Shown here: positions 1-11,140 of the stretch, in pieces
How the letters are laid out: the number at the start of each line of letters is the position of its first letter
Numbering within the stretch: the stretch's first letter is position 1
The notes under the pieces: model-generated
The model's input: the letters and a program-made list of their open reading frames with translations, nothing else
Databases searched by the model: none
What the model was told of the DNA's origin: nothing
DNA from: Streptomyces showdoensis
Lineage (GTDB): Bacteria > Actinomycetota > Actinomycetes > Streptomycetales > Streptomycetaceae
Direction of reading: 5' to 3'
Assembly: GCF_039535475.1 (NCBI RefSeq)
Contig: NZ_BAAAXG010000027.1
Span: 13,501 to 77,500 of the forward strand
Length of the DNA stretch: 64,000 bases
Program-made: the position numbers and the translations under genes

Positions 1-3000
1 GGCGGCTTCCCCGAGATCGCCGTCGACAAGAACGCCAGTCTCAGCGGCGGGGTCTACTTCACCGTCGGCCTGCCCACCCCCGTCGGCGTCTTCGTCTTCA
101 ACCCCGGCGCCAACGTGTCCACCGGCATCAGCCGGGCCGAGACCGGGCTGCGCGACGTCAACGGCGACGGCCTCGCCGACCACGTCAGGTCGACCCGCGA
201 CGACGAGCTCCTCGTCGCCGCCAACAAGACCGGGCGCACCAACCTCCTCCGCACGGTGTCCCGCCCGATGGGTGCGCGGATCGACCTGGACTACACCCGC
301 ACAGGCAACACAGCCGAGATGCAGGAGAGCCGGTGGGTCCTGTCCCGCACCGCGGTGTTCGACGGGCTCGCGGGTGACGGCGCCGACACGCGCCTGACCA
401 CCTTCCGCTACGAGCAGGGCCGTTACGACCGGCTGGAGCGCGAGTTCCTCGGCTTCGGCCGCGTGGTGACCGAGGACCGCGACCCCGGGGCGGGCGACGC
501 CGTCCGCCGCACGGTGACCGAGGAGTACCGCACCGACGGATACGCGGGCCGCGGCCTGCTCACCCGCTCGCTGACCGAGGACGGCGCCGGCCACCCGTAC
601 CGCGAGACCCTGAACACGTACCGGCTGCTCGACACCGACACGGACGGGGAGGCCGACCCGAAGAGCCGGACCGCCACCGTCTTCCCGCAGCTCGTCCGTA
701 TCGAGGAGAGACACTTCGAAGGTGGGGCCGGCGGGGGGAAGTCCACCTTCACCGAGCTCTCCTACGACGCCTACGGCAACGTCGTCCGCACCTTCGACGC
801 GGGCGACGAGGGCACTGCGGACGACGTGGAGACCGTCTACGCCTACACCGGCTCGGACCCGCGGTGCCGTGACCGGCACCTCGTCGGCATCGCCGACGCG
901 ATCCGGCAGAAGGCCGCGGCCGGCGGCGCGCTGCTGCGCCACCGCGAGTCCACCGTGGACTGCGCGACCGGTGCCGTGCGCCAGTCGCGCGAGTACCTCG
1001 ACGACGACACGGCGGCCGTCTCCGACCTCGCGTACCACCCGGACGGGAACCTGAAGTCGGTGACCGGCCCGGCCAACGCCCGCGGGCAGCGCTACACGCT
1101 GGAGTACGGCTACGACACGACCGTCGGCGTCCACATCGAGTCCGTCGAGGACAGCTTCGGCTACCGCTCTACCACGGCGTACAACCTCAAGTACGGCCTG
1201 CCGGAGCGGAACACCGACCAGAACGGGCAGCCGCTCCGGATGGCCTACGACAGCGTGGGTCGGCTCGAGCGGGTGACAGGGCCCTACGAGAAGGACGGCG
1301 ACCGGGCCACGATTACCTTCGGCTACCACCCCGAGGCGACCGTCCCGTACGCCACGACCCAGCACCTCGACCGCGCCGCCTCGGGAGTGCGCGACGACAC
1401 CATCGACACCGTCACCTTCAGCGACGGCCTCAAGCGCGTCCTGCAGACCAAGAAGGACGCCTCGGTGTCCGCCTCGCCGGGGGCCGCCCCCGCGCAGGTC
1501 ATGACGGTCTCGGGCCGGCTCAGGTTCGACCACCTGGGCCGTGCCGTGGAGAAGTACTACCCGGTGACCGAGCCGAAGGGGGCAGCGAACACCGCGTTCA
1601 ACGCCTCCTTCGATTCCGTGGCGCCCACCAAGGACACCTTCGACGTCCTGGACCGGTCGGTCAGGACCGTGCAACCGGACGGCGTCGCCACCAGCACCCG
1701 CTACGGCTTCGGCGGGGATCGGGCGGGCACGCCCCGCTTCGAGCGCACGGTGACCGACGGCAACGGCAAGGAGCGCCGCACCTACACCGACGTCCGGGGT
1801 GCGGTCACCGCGGTGAAGGAATTCAGCGGCTCCTCGGAGATCTGGACCAGCTACGCGTACGACCCCACGGGCCAGGTCACGACGATCACCGACGACAAGA
1901 ACAACGTCACCCGCGCCGGCTACGACGGGCTGGGGCGCCGCGTCTCCTTCGAGAGCCCGGACGCCGGGCGCTCCGAGACCCGCTACGACCTCGCCGGGAA
2001 CGTCACGTCGAAGACCACCGCGAACCTGCGGGCCGTGGGCGGGGCCGTCGAGTACGACTACGAGTACTCGCGGCTCAAGGCCGTCCGCTACCCGACGTTC
2101 CCGGCGAACGACGTCTCCTACGTGTACGGGGCCCCCGGCGCTCCGCACAACGCTGCCTCGCGCATCACCGAGGTCCACGACGCGGCGGGAACGGTGAAGC
2201 GCGCCTACGGGGCGCTGGGCGAGGTGGTCGAGGAGACCCGCACGATCACCGCGGTCCGCGACGCCCCCCGCACCTACACCACGGCGTGGCGCTACGACGC
2301 CTTCAACCGCGTGCTGGAGATGACCTATCCCGACGGCGAGGTCCTCACCTACGACTACGACTCGGGCGGCCAGGTCGCCCGGGCCACCGGGTCCAAGAAC
2401 GGCACCGGCTATACCTACCTGGACCGGCTCGACTACGACAAGTTCGGCCAGAAGATCCTCCAGCAGACCGGCAACGGGGTGCGCACCACCTACACCTACG
2501 ACGCGGAGGACCGCCGGCTCGCGGCGCTGAGGTCCGTGGCGCCGGGCGGGACCGCTTTCCAGAACCTGGGCTACACGTACGACAGGATCGGCAACGTCAC
2601 CTCGCTGGTGAACGACGCGCCGCGGGGCGGGGACATCGGCGGCCCGAGCACCCAGACCTACGGGTACGACGACCAGTACCGGCTCACCTCCGCGTCCGGC
2701 CGGTACACGGACAAGAACGACGCGGTCAACACGTACACCCTGAGCCTGGCCTACGACTCGCTCCACAACACCACGAGCAAGACGCAGACCCACGAGGTCA
2801 CCGGCGGCACCCCGGCCTTCCCGGCCGGAGGCGGTGGGGCCGGGCCGATCGAACCCGTCGAGGACCCGTCCAACACGGGCGACGTCCAGGACCGGACCAC
2901 CTACGCCTACGCGTACACCTACGACGGCGCCCGACCGCATGCCCCGAGCAAGGTCGGTCCGGTCACCCATGCCTACGACGCCAACGGCAACCTGACCGGC

Positions 3001-4779
3001 ACGGTCAACACGGCCGGCGCCGGCAAGCGTCGGCAGTACGTGTGGGACGAGGAGAACCGCCTGGTCTGCACCCAGGACACGGCGACCGGCACCCTCGCGC
3101 AGGACCCGAGCGGCTGCGCCGGCGCCACCGTCTCCTACGTCTACGACGACAAGGGCGACCGCCTCGTCAAGCGGAGCGAGGAGGGGCTCTCCCTCTACCC
3201 GAACCGCTACTACAGCGAGCGCGACACCACCGGCTACAAGCACGTCTTCGTCGGCGACGGACGCGTAGCCACCAAGGCCGTCGAGACCACCGGCCCCGAG
3301 GAGGCCCAGCAGTTCTTCCACGCCGACCACATCGGCTCCTCCGGCTACGTAACCGACCAGCGGGGCGTGGTCACCGAGCACCTGGAGTACTTCCCGTACG
3401 GGGAGACCTGGGTGGAGGAGCGGACCGGACAGGCGGACACGCCCTACCAGTTCACCGGCAAGGAGCTCGACGCCGAGACCGGGCTGTACTACTACGGAGC
3501 CCGCTACTACAACCCGCGGACCCAGCTGTGGGCGAGCACCGACCCGGCGCTGCCCGACTACCTCGACGGCGACATGGCGGGCGGCATCGCCGAGCCGCGC
3601 AACCTCGCCGCCTACACGTACGCCCACGGCAACCCGGTCAAGCTGGCCGACCCGACCGGCAAGTGGCCGAAGATGCCGTCCTGGAAGACGATCGGCCACA
3701 CGACGCTCGACGTCGTCGGCATGGTGCCGGTCGTCGGCGAGGCGGCGGACCTGGCGAACGCCGGCTGGTACGCCGTCGAGGGCGACTACGTCAACGCGGG
3801 CCTCTCGGCGGCCTCAGCGATCCCCGGCGCGGGATACGCGGCGAACGCGGCCAAGTACAGCAACAAGGCGATCGACATGGCCCAGGCGGCCAAGACCGCC
3901 AACAACGCGGCCGACGCGTCGAAGACGGCCAAGGCGGCCGACACCCCGCCCGTGCCGAAGGCGGCGGACAGCCCTCCCGCCCCGAAACCGGCCGACAGCG
4001 GGGCGGGGGGCTGCGGCACCGGCAACAGCTTCACCCCGGACACCGAGGTCGTGATGGCCGACGGCACCCGGAAACCGATAGCCCAGGTGCGCGTCGGCGA
4101 CGAGGTCACCGCGACCGACCCGGTGACCGGGGAGAGCGGACCGCGCACGGTCACGGCGCTCATTACCGGTGAGGGCGAGAAGCACCTGGTGGAGATCACC
4201 GTCACCCACCCCGACGGCGCCCCGGGCAAGGTCGTCGCGACGGCCGGCCACCCCTTCTGGGCGCCCGAACTGGGCAAGTGGGTCTACGCCAAGGAGATCC
4301 TCCCCGGGACCCTGCTGCGGACCGGCAACGGCTCCTCCACCCAGGTGACCGCCGTCCGCGCGTGGACCCAGCAGAAGCGGGTCCACAACCTCACGGTGGA
4401 GGATCTGCATACGTACTATGTGCGGGCGGGCGAGGCTTCGGTACTCGTTCACAATGCAACGCCTGGTCAGAAGTGCGATCTGACGCTCGGGGCCGGTCCG
4501 CACGCCCGAGAGGGTGTAGCCCTGGAGAACGGTGACATCGAGGCGCCTGGCGTGCGAGAAATGATCAACGAATCAGGGAACGCGCACGGCTGCCACACGT
4601 GCGGCACCAAAGTGCCTGGTACCAAGGCTGGTGATTGGATTCCCGATCACCAGCCACCGACCAGTCTCATCGATCTCGGAACTCCTCAGACGGCTTATCC
4701 GCACTGCCTGGAATGTGCCAGGATTCAGGGCGGGGTCGTTTCGCAACTGTCACAAGGAAAGAGCAACAAGGGATGGTAG
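1..4779 (+). CDS. SpvB/RHS-repeat polymorphic toxin with Hint domain, 5' end outside window
   Basis: The frame is open from the first base, so the gene is truncated only by the window edge; about 1592 residues are visible. The start resembles the SpvB/TcdB region, with an FG-GAP-like DVNGDGLADHV. Dozens of YD repeats follow (for example YDAFNRVLEMTYPDGEVLTYDYDS is split over one repeat), then the RHS core around nt 3440-3545 (FTGKELDAETGLYYYGARYY, then NP..W.S.DP). An Ala-rich pretoxin segment leads to a Hint domain at about nt 4012-4455, from Cys in GCGTGNSF to the closing VHN. The last ~107 residues are a separate tip with HGCHTCG, PDHQPP and PHCLEC, a zinc-binding nuclease-like pattern. 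By analogy, the RHS shell encloses the tip and Hint/autoproteolysis releases it into a competitor. The tip has lower GC than the shell, as expected of exchanged cassettes. The tip's exact toxin class is not established. Confidence 0.9.
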   Translation, partial: GGFPEIAVDKNASLSGGVYFTVGLPTPVGVFVFNPGANVSTGISRAETGLRDVNGDGLADHVRSTRDDELLVAANKTGRTNLLRTVSRPMGARIDLDYTRTGNTAEMQESRWVLSRTAVFDGLAGDGADTRLTTFRYEQGRYDRLEREFLGFGRVVTEDRDPGAGDAVRRTVTEEYRTDGYAGRGLLTRSLTEDGAGHPYRETLNTYRLLDTDTDGEADPKSRTATVFPQLVRIEERHFEGGAGGGKSTFTELSYDAYGNVVRTFDAGDEGTADDVETVYAYTGSDPRCRDRHLVGIADAIRQKAAAGGALLRHRESTVDCATGAVRQSREYLDDDTAAVSDLAYHPDGNLKSVTGPANARGQRYTLEYGYDTTVGVHIESVEDSFGYRSTTAYNLKYGLPERNTDQNGQPLRMAYDSVGRLERVTGPYEKDGDRATITFGYHPEATVPYATTQHLDRAASGVRDDTIDTVTFSDGLKRVLQTKKDASVSASPGAAPAQVMTVSGRLRFDHLGRAVEKYYPVTEPKGAANTAFNASFDSVAPTKDTFDVLDRSVRTVQPDGVATSTRYGFGGDRAGTPRFERTVTDGNGKERRTYTDVRGAVTAVKEFSGSSEIWTSYAYDPTGQVTTITDDKNNVTRAGYDGLGRRVSFESPDAGRSETRYDLAGNVTSKTTANLRAVGGAVEYDYEYSRLKAVRYPTFPANDVSYVYGAPGAPHNAASRITEVHDAAGTVKRAYGALGEVVEETRTITAVRDAPRTYTTAWRYDAFNRVLEMTYPDGEVLTYDYDSGGQVARATGSKNGTGYTYLDRLDYDKFGQKILQQTGNGVRTTYTYDAEDRRLAALRSVAPGGTAFQNLGYTYDRIGNVTSLVNDAPRGGDIGGPSTQTYGYDDQYRLTSASGRYTDKNDAVNTYTLSLAYDSLHNTTSKTQTHEVTGGTPAFPAGGGGAGPIEPVEDPSNTGDVQDRTTYAYAYTYDGARPHAPSKVGPVTHAYDANGNLTGTVNTAGAGKRRQYVWDEENRLVCTQDTATGTLAQDPSGCAGATVSYVYDDKGDRLVKRSEEGLSLYPNRYYSERDTTGYKHVFVGDGRVATKAVETTGPEEAQQFFHADHIGSSGYVTDQRGVVTEHLEYFPYGETWVEERTGQADTPYQFTGKELDAETGLYYYGARYYNPRTQLWASTDPALPDYLDGDMAGGIAEPRNLAAYTYAHGNPVKLADPTGKWPKMPSWKTIGHTTLDVVGMVPVVGEAADLANAGWYAVEGDYVNAGLSAASAIPGAGYAANAAKYSNKAIDMAQAAKTANNAADASKTAKAADTPPVPKAADSPPAPKPADSGAGGCGTGNSFTPDTEVVMADGTRKPIAQVRVGDEVTATDPVTGESGPRTVTALITGEGEKHLVEITVTHPDGAPGKVVATAGHPFWAPELGKWVYAKEILPGTLLRTGNGSSTQVTAVRAWTQQKRVHNLTVEDLHTYYVRAGEASVLVHNATPGQKCDLTLGAGPHAREGVALENGDIEAPGVREMINESGNAHGCHTCGTKVPGTKAGDWIPDHQPPTSLIDLGTPQTAYPHCLECARIQGGVVSQLSQGKSNKGW

Positions 4780-5168
4780 CCGATAACCCCGTCGTCTCAT
4801 TCCTGGCGAAGATCGAGCACGGATGCCTGATCTTGCGGGATGCGGGAAGTGACGACGACGTCAGCGACTGGGATCCGACGTCGAGCCACTGGTACAGCGC
4901 AGGCAGTTCGCTCATCTTCGGGGTGCAAGCCGCTGTCGACGGTCCTGTCGCGTGCGAGGTGTGGAAGTCGACTCCGCCTGTCTCGCTGCCTGTGAATCTC
5001 TTCGAGACCTCGCTCCTGTGCCCGTCGGGGTGGCTCGTCCTGCAAGACCCGAACGACCATGCTCGCCTGCGGTTCACGGGATTCCGTGGCTCTGTGGTCT
5101 GTTCGGTTGTCGTGGACGATCCGCAATTTCCTTCGAGGGTCCAGATCTTGCTGAGGAAAGAAGAGTAG
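4773..5168 (+). CDS. Probable cognate immunity protein of the RHS toxin
   Basis: The 131-residue protein begins at an ATG inside the last codons of the toxin gene, overlapping its TAG by 7 nt. An AAGGAAAG about 12 nt upstream can serve as ribosome binding site. A longer reading frame starts at 4635, but that part merely overlaps toxin coding sequence. The protein is acidic, soluble and lacks a signal peptide or membrane segments, as expected of a cytosolic immunity protein. Position and overlap are the evidence: in polymorphic toxin loci the immunity gene directly follows the toxin tip. GC over 4741-4800 is about 52% by hand count, well below the rest of the window, so tip and immunity gene look like one transferred cassette. 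I do not recognise a named immunity family. Confidence 0.7.
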   Translation: MVADNPVVSFLAKIEHGCLILRDAGSDDDVSDWDPTSSHWYSAGSSLIFGVQAAVDGPVACEVWKSTPPVSLPVNLFETSLLCPSGWLVLQDPNDHARLRFTGFRGSVVCSVVVDDPQFPSRVQILLRKEE

Positions 5169-5453
5169 TCGCCTGATTTCCGGCGAGTCGATGGGGCGGG
5201 CGCGGGCAGGTGCACCCGCCCTCGGCGGCTGCTGTCGTCGGCCGCGCACCCGCCGGACCCCTGCCGTCCCGCGACCGGCGACGTGGTCTCCGGCACATGC
5301 GCGGCCCGCCGGGCCGCCTAGCCGAACGCCCGGATGCCGTGCCCCGCAAGGCCCTCGGCGTCCTCGGCGGCGGGCGCTCCGGACCGGGTGGCCGCCGGGC
5401 ACGGTGACGTACGTCTCTACCCCCGGCCGCCGCCCGCTGGCAAGGTGGTCCGC

Positions 5454-5600
5454 ATGAGCGCGACCTCCCACGCCGCCGCCCGCCTCCGCGCGCGCACCGG
5501 CGGACCCAAGGAAGACGGCCCCGAGATCCTGGAGCACCTGCTCGGCTGGACCCTGGTGGTCGTCCTCGCCCTGTTCGTCACCCAGGCCGGCCTGATGTGA
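5454..5600 (+). CDS. Small single-span membrane protein
   Basis: A 48-residue protein with a charged N-terminal half and one hydrophobic stretch near the C-terminus (LLGWTLVVVLALFVTQAGL), so probably a single-pass membrane protein. The ATG at 5454 lies after AAGGTGG. The longer upstream frame is out of character (Pro/Arg-rich) and was not used. It converges on and overlaps by 23 nt the membrane gene on the other strand. Function unknown. Confidence 0.5.
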   Translation: MSATSHAAARLRARTGGPKEDGPEILEHLLGWTLVVVLALFVTQAGLM

Positions 5601-5907
5601 ACCGGCCCAGGCCGATCGCGACCGCCAGGGCCCCCAGGACCACGCCCGCCGGATAGCCGCCCAGCCAGGTCGCCGCGACCGACAGCGCCGCCAGTACGGC
5701 GGTGTGCCGGGCCGTCCTGGCCGGGGTGGGCGGCCACCGCCACAGCAGCACCCCGGCCGCGAGCAGTGTGAGGCCGGCGCCCGCGCCCGTGAGCCCGGTG
5801 AGGCCCAGGGCCGCCAGGGCGGCCGGCGGCCCGGGCTGGACGAGCAGCAGGACGCCGCCGCAGACGACGAGCGGCAGCACGAGCCGGAGCGGTGCGGTGG
5901 TGCGCAT
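5578..5907 (-). CDS. Small multi-span membrane protein
   Basis: A 109-residue, very hydrophobic protein with three or four predicted membrane spans and no soluble domain. A strong GGGAGGG Shine-Dalgarno sequence precedes the ATG at 5907. Its tail overlaps the tail of the convergent 48-residue gene. It resembles small conserved actinobacterial membrane proteins of unknown role; no catalytic motif is visible. Confidence 0.6.
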   Translation of the reverse strand: MRTTAPLRLVLPLVVCGGVLLLVQPGPPAALAALGLTGLTGAGAGLTLLAAGVLLWRWPPTPARTARHTAVLAALSVAATWLGGYPAGVVLGALAVAIGLGRFTSGRPG

Positions 5908-6103
5908 CGCCGCCCTCCCTCCCGTACGCGGGTGAGCTGCGGAGCGTAGGCAGGGACGGTACGGGAGTCAACGCCCGCGACCGCGTGAACCGGGCCCGCT
6001 CCGCGGGCATACTCCTCCCGCCGCGCCCGCTCCCCGCGCGCCCCGCCCCGCGCGGGGGCAGCATCGGCAGTGACGAACGCCCGAGAGGGAGGAGCGCGCC
6101 GCC

Positions 6104-7276
<1,173 letters not shown>

Positions 7277-7731
7277 CGCGCACCGTGCGGTCCGCCCAGA
7301 CCGGTCCCGCGGCGAGCCGGGTCCACTCCTGGTCGCGGTGGCCCGGGAGGGTCCGGCCGTGGCTGGCCCAGAGGTCGAGCACCGCCTGGTAGATGGGCGG
7401 GTCCGCGGGGTGCGGCGGAGGCACCGGGTGCGGCACGGGCACGGGCGCGGTCGACGGTGCCGGAGCCGGGTGTGGAACCGGGTGCGGAACCGCGTGCTGA
7501 ACCGATTCTTCAAAGTGCGGCTCGGACTGGCGGTGCCGGCCGTATCCGCTGGGTGTCGTATACAGCGTGGTCATGCCGGGACCAACGCCCCGGCCGTGCC
7601 GGCGGTCACCGCCGGGTCGTGGCGAGCGGGAGTTCGAAAGGTCCCCGGGCGTCTCGGCGGTGCACGGCTCTGGTCCCCGGCGCGGTTTCTGACGTACCGT
7701 CAATTCCCGCTCGCCGCCCAGGAGGTAACAC

Positions 7732-8853
7732 GTGTCAGACGACCGGCCCGTCGCGCTCGACGAGTACCCCGTGCACCAGGCGCCGCTCTCCATGAAGCAC
7801 CACGTCAGCGGTGACCGGAACGTCTACGACCGGTGCATCTTCCACGTCTTCGACCACGAGGGCCGCGCCCTGCTCATCGCCGGCCTCGGCGTCTACCCCA
7901 ACACCGGGGTCGTCGACGCCTACGCGACCCTGCGCACCGGCGACCGGCTGCACGCGGTCCGCGCCTCCGACGCCCTCGGCGACGACCGGATGGACCTCTC
8001 CGTCGGCCCGCTCCGGATCACCGTCGACGCACCGCTGCGCCGGCTGACCCTGCACTGCGCGCCCGACCCGGACGACCCCGAGGGGCTCTCCTTCGACCTC
8101 ACCTGGACCGGGGACTTCCCCGCCGTCTGGGAGCCCCACCACACCCAGCGCCGCGGCGACCGGCTCACCCTGGAGGGCCGCCGCTTCGTGCAGGCGGGCC
8201 ACGCCACCGGCACCATCCGCGCGGGCGGCGAGGAGTTCGCCGTCACCGCGGGGGAGTGGACCGGCACCCGGGACCGCAGCTGGGGCGTGCGTCCGCTGCC
8301 CGGCGAGGAGCCCGGCCGCGCCGACGAGTTCCGCCCCGAAGGGTTCCACTGGCTCTGGATACCCATGCGCTTCGAGGACCGCTTCCTCATGGTCATCGCC
8401 CAGGAGGACGCCGACGGCTACCGCACCCTGAACGAGGCCCTGCTGGTGCGGAACGGGCGGCGTGACACCCAGCTCGGCTGGCCGCGCACCGAGATCACCT
8501 ACCGCCCCGGCACCCGCGACCCCGAGCGGGCCGTCGTCCACCTCGCCGACCCGGCCGGCAAGCCGCTGGAGATCGGCGTCGAGATCCTCGCCTCCTCCCC
8601 GCTCGCCGTCGGCGCCGGGTACCCGCCCGCCACCGACTGGCAGCACGGCAGCTGGCAGGGCCGGAACTGGACGGACCGGCGCGTCTACGACCTCTCCGAC
8701 CCGACGGCCCACCCCATGGCCGCGTACGGGGTCACCGACCACGCCGCCCGCTTCACCCTCGACGGGCACACCGGGTACGGCATCTTCGAGCACGGCTCCT
8801 TCGGCCGCCACGACCCGAGCGGCTTCGCCGACTTCACCGCCACCGCCCGCTGA
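7732..8853 (+). CDS. Conserved hypothetical protein (CrtC/DUF7064-like beta-rich fold suspected)
   Basis: A 373-residue soluble protein starting at GTG after a perfect GGAGGT (7721-7726). It is rich in short beta-type segments with many Trp/Arg/Asp positions (DRSWGVRPLPGEE, FHWLWIPMRFEDRF). This reminds me of the carotenoid-hydratase-like (CrtC, DUF7064/7065) proteins found beside acyl-CoA dehydrogenases and APH-like kinases in actinobacteria. That family link is from memory. It is followed 15 nt later by the phosphotransferase gene, so the two are probably co-transcribed. No catalytic residues can be named. Confidence 0.75.
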   Translation: MSDDRPVALDEYPVHQAPLSMKHHVSGDRNVYDRCIFHVFDHEGRALLIAGLGVYPNTGVVDAYATLRTGDRLHAVRASDALGDDRMDLSVGPLRITVDAPLRRLTLHCAPDPDDPEGLSFDLTWTGDFPAVWEPHHTQRRGDRLTLEGRRFVQAGHATGTIRAGGEEFAVTAGEWTGTRDRSWGVRPLPGEEPGRADEFRPEGFHWLWIPMRFEDRFLMVIAQEDADGYRTLNEALLVRNGRRDTQLGWPRTEITYRPGTRDPERAVVHLADPAGKPLEIGVEILASSPLAVGAGYPPATDWQHGSWQGRNWTDRRVYDLSDPTAHPMAAYGVTDHAARFTLDGHTGYGIFEHGSFGRHDPSGFADFTATAR

Positions 8854-8868
8854 GCCCCGAGGAGTGCC

Positions 8869-9978
8869 ATGGCCACCGCGCCCCGCCCCCGCACCACCAC
8901 CCGGGACCCCGAGGAGCTGGGCCGGCGGCTGACCGCCTGGCTCGACGGGCGGCTCCCCGGCGCCCGCGTCCACGAGCTGGCCGTGCCCGGCTCCAACGGC
9001 ATGTCCAGCGAGACCCTGCTCTTCGACCTCGACCACCCCGACGCCCCGGTCCGCCGCTGCGCCCTCCGGCTCGCCGCCGACCCGGCCGCGTACACCGTCT
9101 TCCCCGTCTACGACATGGCCCGCCAGCACCGGGTGATGAGCCTCGTCGGCGAGCACACCGACGTCCCCGTGCCGAAGGTGCTCTGGCTGGAGGAGGACCC
9201 CGGCCCGCTGGGCGCGCCCTTCTTCGTCATGGCCCGCGCCGAGGGCCGCGTCCCGCCGGACGTCATGCCCTACACGTACGAGGGGAACTGGCTGCACGCG
9301 GCCGACGACGCCGAACGGGAGCTCCTGGAGGCGGAGTCGGTCGCCGTCATCGCCCGGCTGCACGAGCAGTTCCCCGCCGAGGAGGCCGCGTTCCTGCTCC
9401 CGGACGGCGCCGGCAGCCCGCTGCGCCGCCATGTCGACGCCCAGCGGGCCTACTACGCCTGGGTGGTGGAGGGGCTCGCCCCCTCGCCGCTGATCGAGTC
9501 GGCCTTCGACTGGCTGGAGGCGCACTGGCCCGCCGACGAGGGCCCGGCCGTCCTCAACTGGGGCGACGCCCGCATCGGCAACATCGTCTACGACGGCTTC
9601 AGGCCCGCCGCCGTGCTCGACTGGGAGATGGCGGCGTGCGCCCCGCGCGAGGTCGACCTGGGCTGGACGGTCTACCTGCACCGCTTCTTCCAGGACCTGA
9701 CGGTGAGCTTCGGCCAGCCGGGACTCCCCGGCTTCCTGCGCCGCGAGGACATCGAACGGCGCTATGCGCGGCTCACCGGGCACACCCCGCGCGACATGGA
9801 GTTCCACACCCTCTACGCGGCGCTGCGGCACGCGATCGTCATGCTCAGGATCGCGTACCGGCAGGCGCACTTCGGCGAGGTGGAGCTGCCCGCGGACGCC
9901 AAGGGCGCGCGGAACGCGGACAGCCTGATCCTGCACCACGCCACGCTCGCGGCGATGGTGCAGGGACGCTACTGGTGA
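8869..9978 (+). CDS. APH/ACAD10-like phosphotransferase
   Basis: A 369-residue protein of the aminoglycoside-phosphotransferase-like kinase fold. The catalytic loop reads LNWGDARIGN (Asp at about residue 233, in place of the usual HGD) and the metal-binding Asp is in AAVLDWEMA (about residue 251). In ACAD10/11-type proteins this fold phosphorylates hydroxyacyl-CoA-type substrates, and proximity to an acyl-CoA dehydrogenase favours a similar role over antibiotic resistance. An ATG with GAGGAG is close behind the upstream gene, so one operon is likely. The tail is 3 nt from the convergent gene. Confidence 0.85.
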   Translation: MATAPRPRTTTRDPEELGRRLTAWLDGRLPGARVHELAVPGSNGMSSETLLFDLDHPDAPVRRCALRLAADPAAYTVFPVYDMARQHRVMSLVGEHTDVPVPKVLWLEEDPGPLGAPFFVMARAEGRVPPDVMPYTYEGNWLHAADDAERELLEAESVAVIARLHEQFPAEEAAFLLPDGAGSPLRRHVDAQRAYYAWVVEGLAPSPLIESAFDWLEAHWPADEGPAVLNWGDARIGNIVYDGFRPAAVLDWEMAACAPREVDLGWTVYLHRFFQDLTVSFGQPGLPGFLRREDIERRYARLTGHTPRDMEFHTLYAALRHAIVMLRIAYRQAHFGEVELPADAKGARNADSLILHHATLAAMVQGRYW

Positions 9979-9981
9979 GGC

Positions 9982-10362
9982 TCAGGCGGCGCGGCGCAGC
10001 TGCGAGGGCTTGATCGGACGCGAGCCCGGTCCGCCGACGTGCGAGAAGGGCTGCGTCCGCCAGTCGAGACCCTGGGGGAGCGTCAGGAGCAGGGCGGTGT
10101 CCTGCTCCTGCACCTCCAGCGTCTCGTCCGCGGGACGGGCGTCGGCGGCGGGCAGGCCCGTGCCGGAGCAGACCGTGAGCACGAAGGGGTTCCACGGCGT
10201 CGGGCACAGCGCGTGCTCCGGCAGGACGTCCTCGTCGGCGAGCAGCGCGATGGGCTGGACGCAGTCCGGGCAGATCACCCGGTACATCTCAAAGGTGTCG
10301 TACGTGTCGAGCTCGTCGGACGTGTCGACGGACGTGTCGACGGAATCAACAGGCTCCTGCAT
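9982..10362 (-). CDS. Hypothetical CxxC protein
   Basis: A 126-residue protein from an ATG preceded by GGGGGAGATCTCC. The frame extends 22 codons upstream, but that part lacks a binding site. The N-terminus has a short Ser-Val-Asp-Thr repeat coded by a duplicated GTGTCGACGGAC, then ICPDCVQPIALLADEDVLPEHALC, which could bind a metal, and a basic tail. It is a single-gene unit convergent with the phosphotransferase gene. Function unknown. Confidence 0.6.
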   Translation of the reverse strand: MQEPVDSVDTSVDTSDELDTYDTFEMYRVICPDCVQPIALLADEDVLPEHALCPTPWNPFVLTVCSGTGLPAADARPADETLEVQEQDTALLLTLPQGLDWRTQPFSHVGGPGSRPIKPSQLRRAA

Positions 10363-10585
10363 GGAGATCTCCCCCTCGGACGGGTCGGCCGGATCTGAGT
10401 GGCCTCGACCACAGCAACCAATTCCCATACGGTCCGCCGCATAACCGTGAGGTCACGCCCGAGCCCCGCCAAAACCTGTGGCGTTCGTCACATGCCCGTC
10501 GCAGGTGCCCCGTGGATGCCCATAGTCAGGCATAAGGGCAGGCCCCCGCTGTGCCCCGGCCCCTTCGGGGCAATAGGGTCACCGC

Positions 10586-11026
10586 ATGGAGGAGCTGGAT
10601 CGTCAGATCGTCGAGTTGCTCGTCAAGGACGGGCGCATGAGCTACACCGACCTGGGCAAGGCCACGGGCCTGTCCACCTCGGCCGTACATCAGCGCGTCC
10701 GCCGCCTCGAGCAGCGCGGAGTCATCCGGGGCTATGCCGCGGTCGTCGACCCGGAGGCCGTCGGCCTGCCGCTGACCGCCTTCATCTCGGTGAAACCCTT
10801 CGACCCCAGCGCCCCCGACGACACCCCCGACCGGCTCGCCGACATCCCCGAGATCGAGGCCTGCCACAGCGTCGCGGGGGAGGAGAACTACATCCTCAAG
10901 GTCCGCGTCGCCACCCCGCTGGAGCTGGAGCACCTGCTCGGCCGGATCCGCTCCCAGGCGCACGTCTCCAGCCGCACCACCGTCGTCCTCTCCACCCCGT
11001 ACGAGTCCCGCCCGCCGCGCGTCTGA
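10586..11026 (+). CDS. Lrp/AsnC-family transcriptional regulator
   Basis: A 146-residue regulator. The N-terminal winged helix-turn-helix runs from about 2 to 62 (DRQIVELLVKDGRMSYTDLG, then STSAVHQRVRRLEQRGVI). A RAM/AsnC effector domain follows from about 70 to 145. This family usually forms octamers that sense amino acids or related acids. The gene is followed on the same strand by a metal-dependent amidohydrolase, a plausible target, but with a 114-nt gap. Effector unknown. Confidence 0.93.
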   Translation: MEELDRQIVELLVKDGRMSYTDLGKATGLSTSAVHQRVRRLEQRGVIRGYAAVVDPEAVGLPLTAFISVKPFDPSAPDDTPDRLADIPEIEACHSVAGEENYILKVRVATPLELEHLLGRIRSQAHVSSRTTVVLSTPYESRPPRV

Positions 11027-11140
11027 GCCCGGCCGCCGGGCGTCCCCGGCGCGGTCCGGCGGGCGGCGGCCGGATTCCGGCCCCCGCCGGACCCGAACCC
11101 GCTGGTAACGACGGCGTCCGCGACGGCCTAGCCTGGTCGC

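Noticed and set aside
4635..4772. N-terminal extension of the immunity gene
   Set aside because: It overlaps the toxin tip for 138 nt, has no ribosome binding site, and reads as low-order sequence. The ATG at 4773 fits the usual short toxin-immunity overlap.
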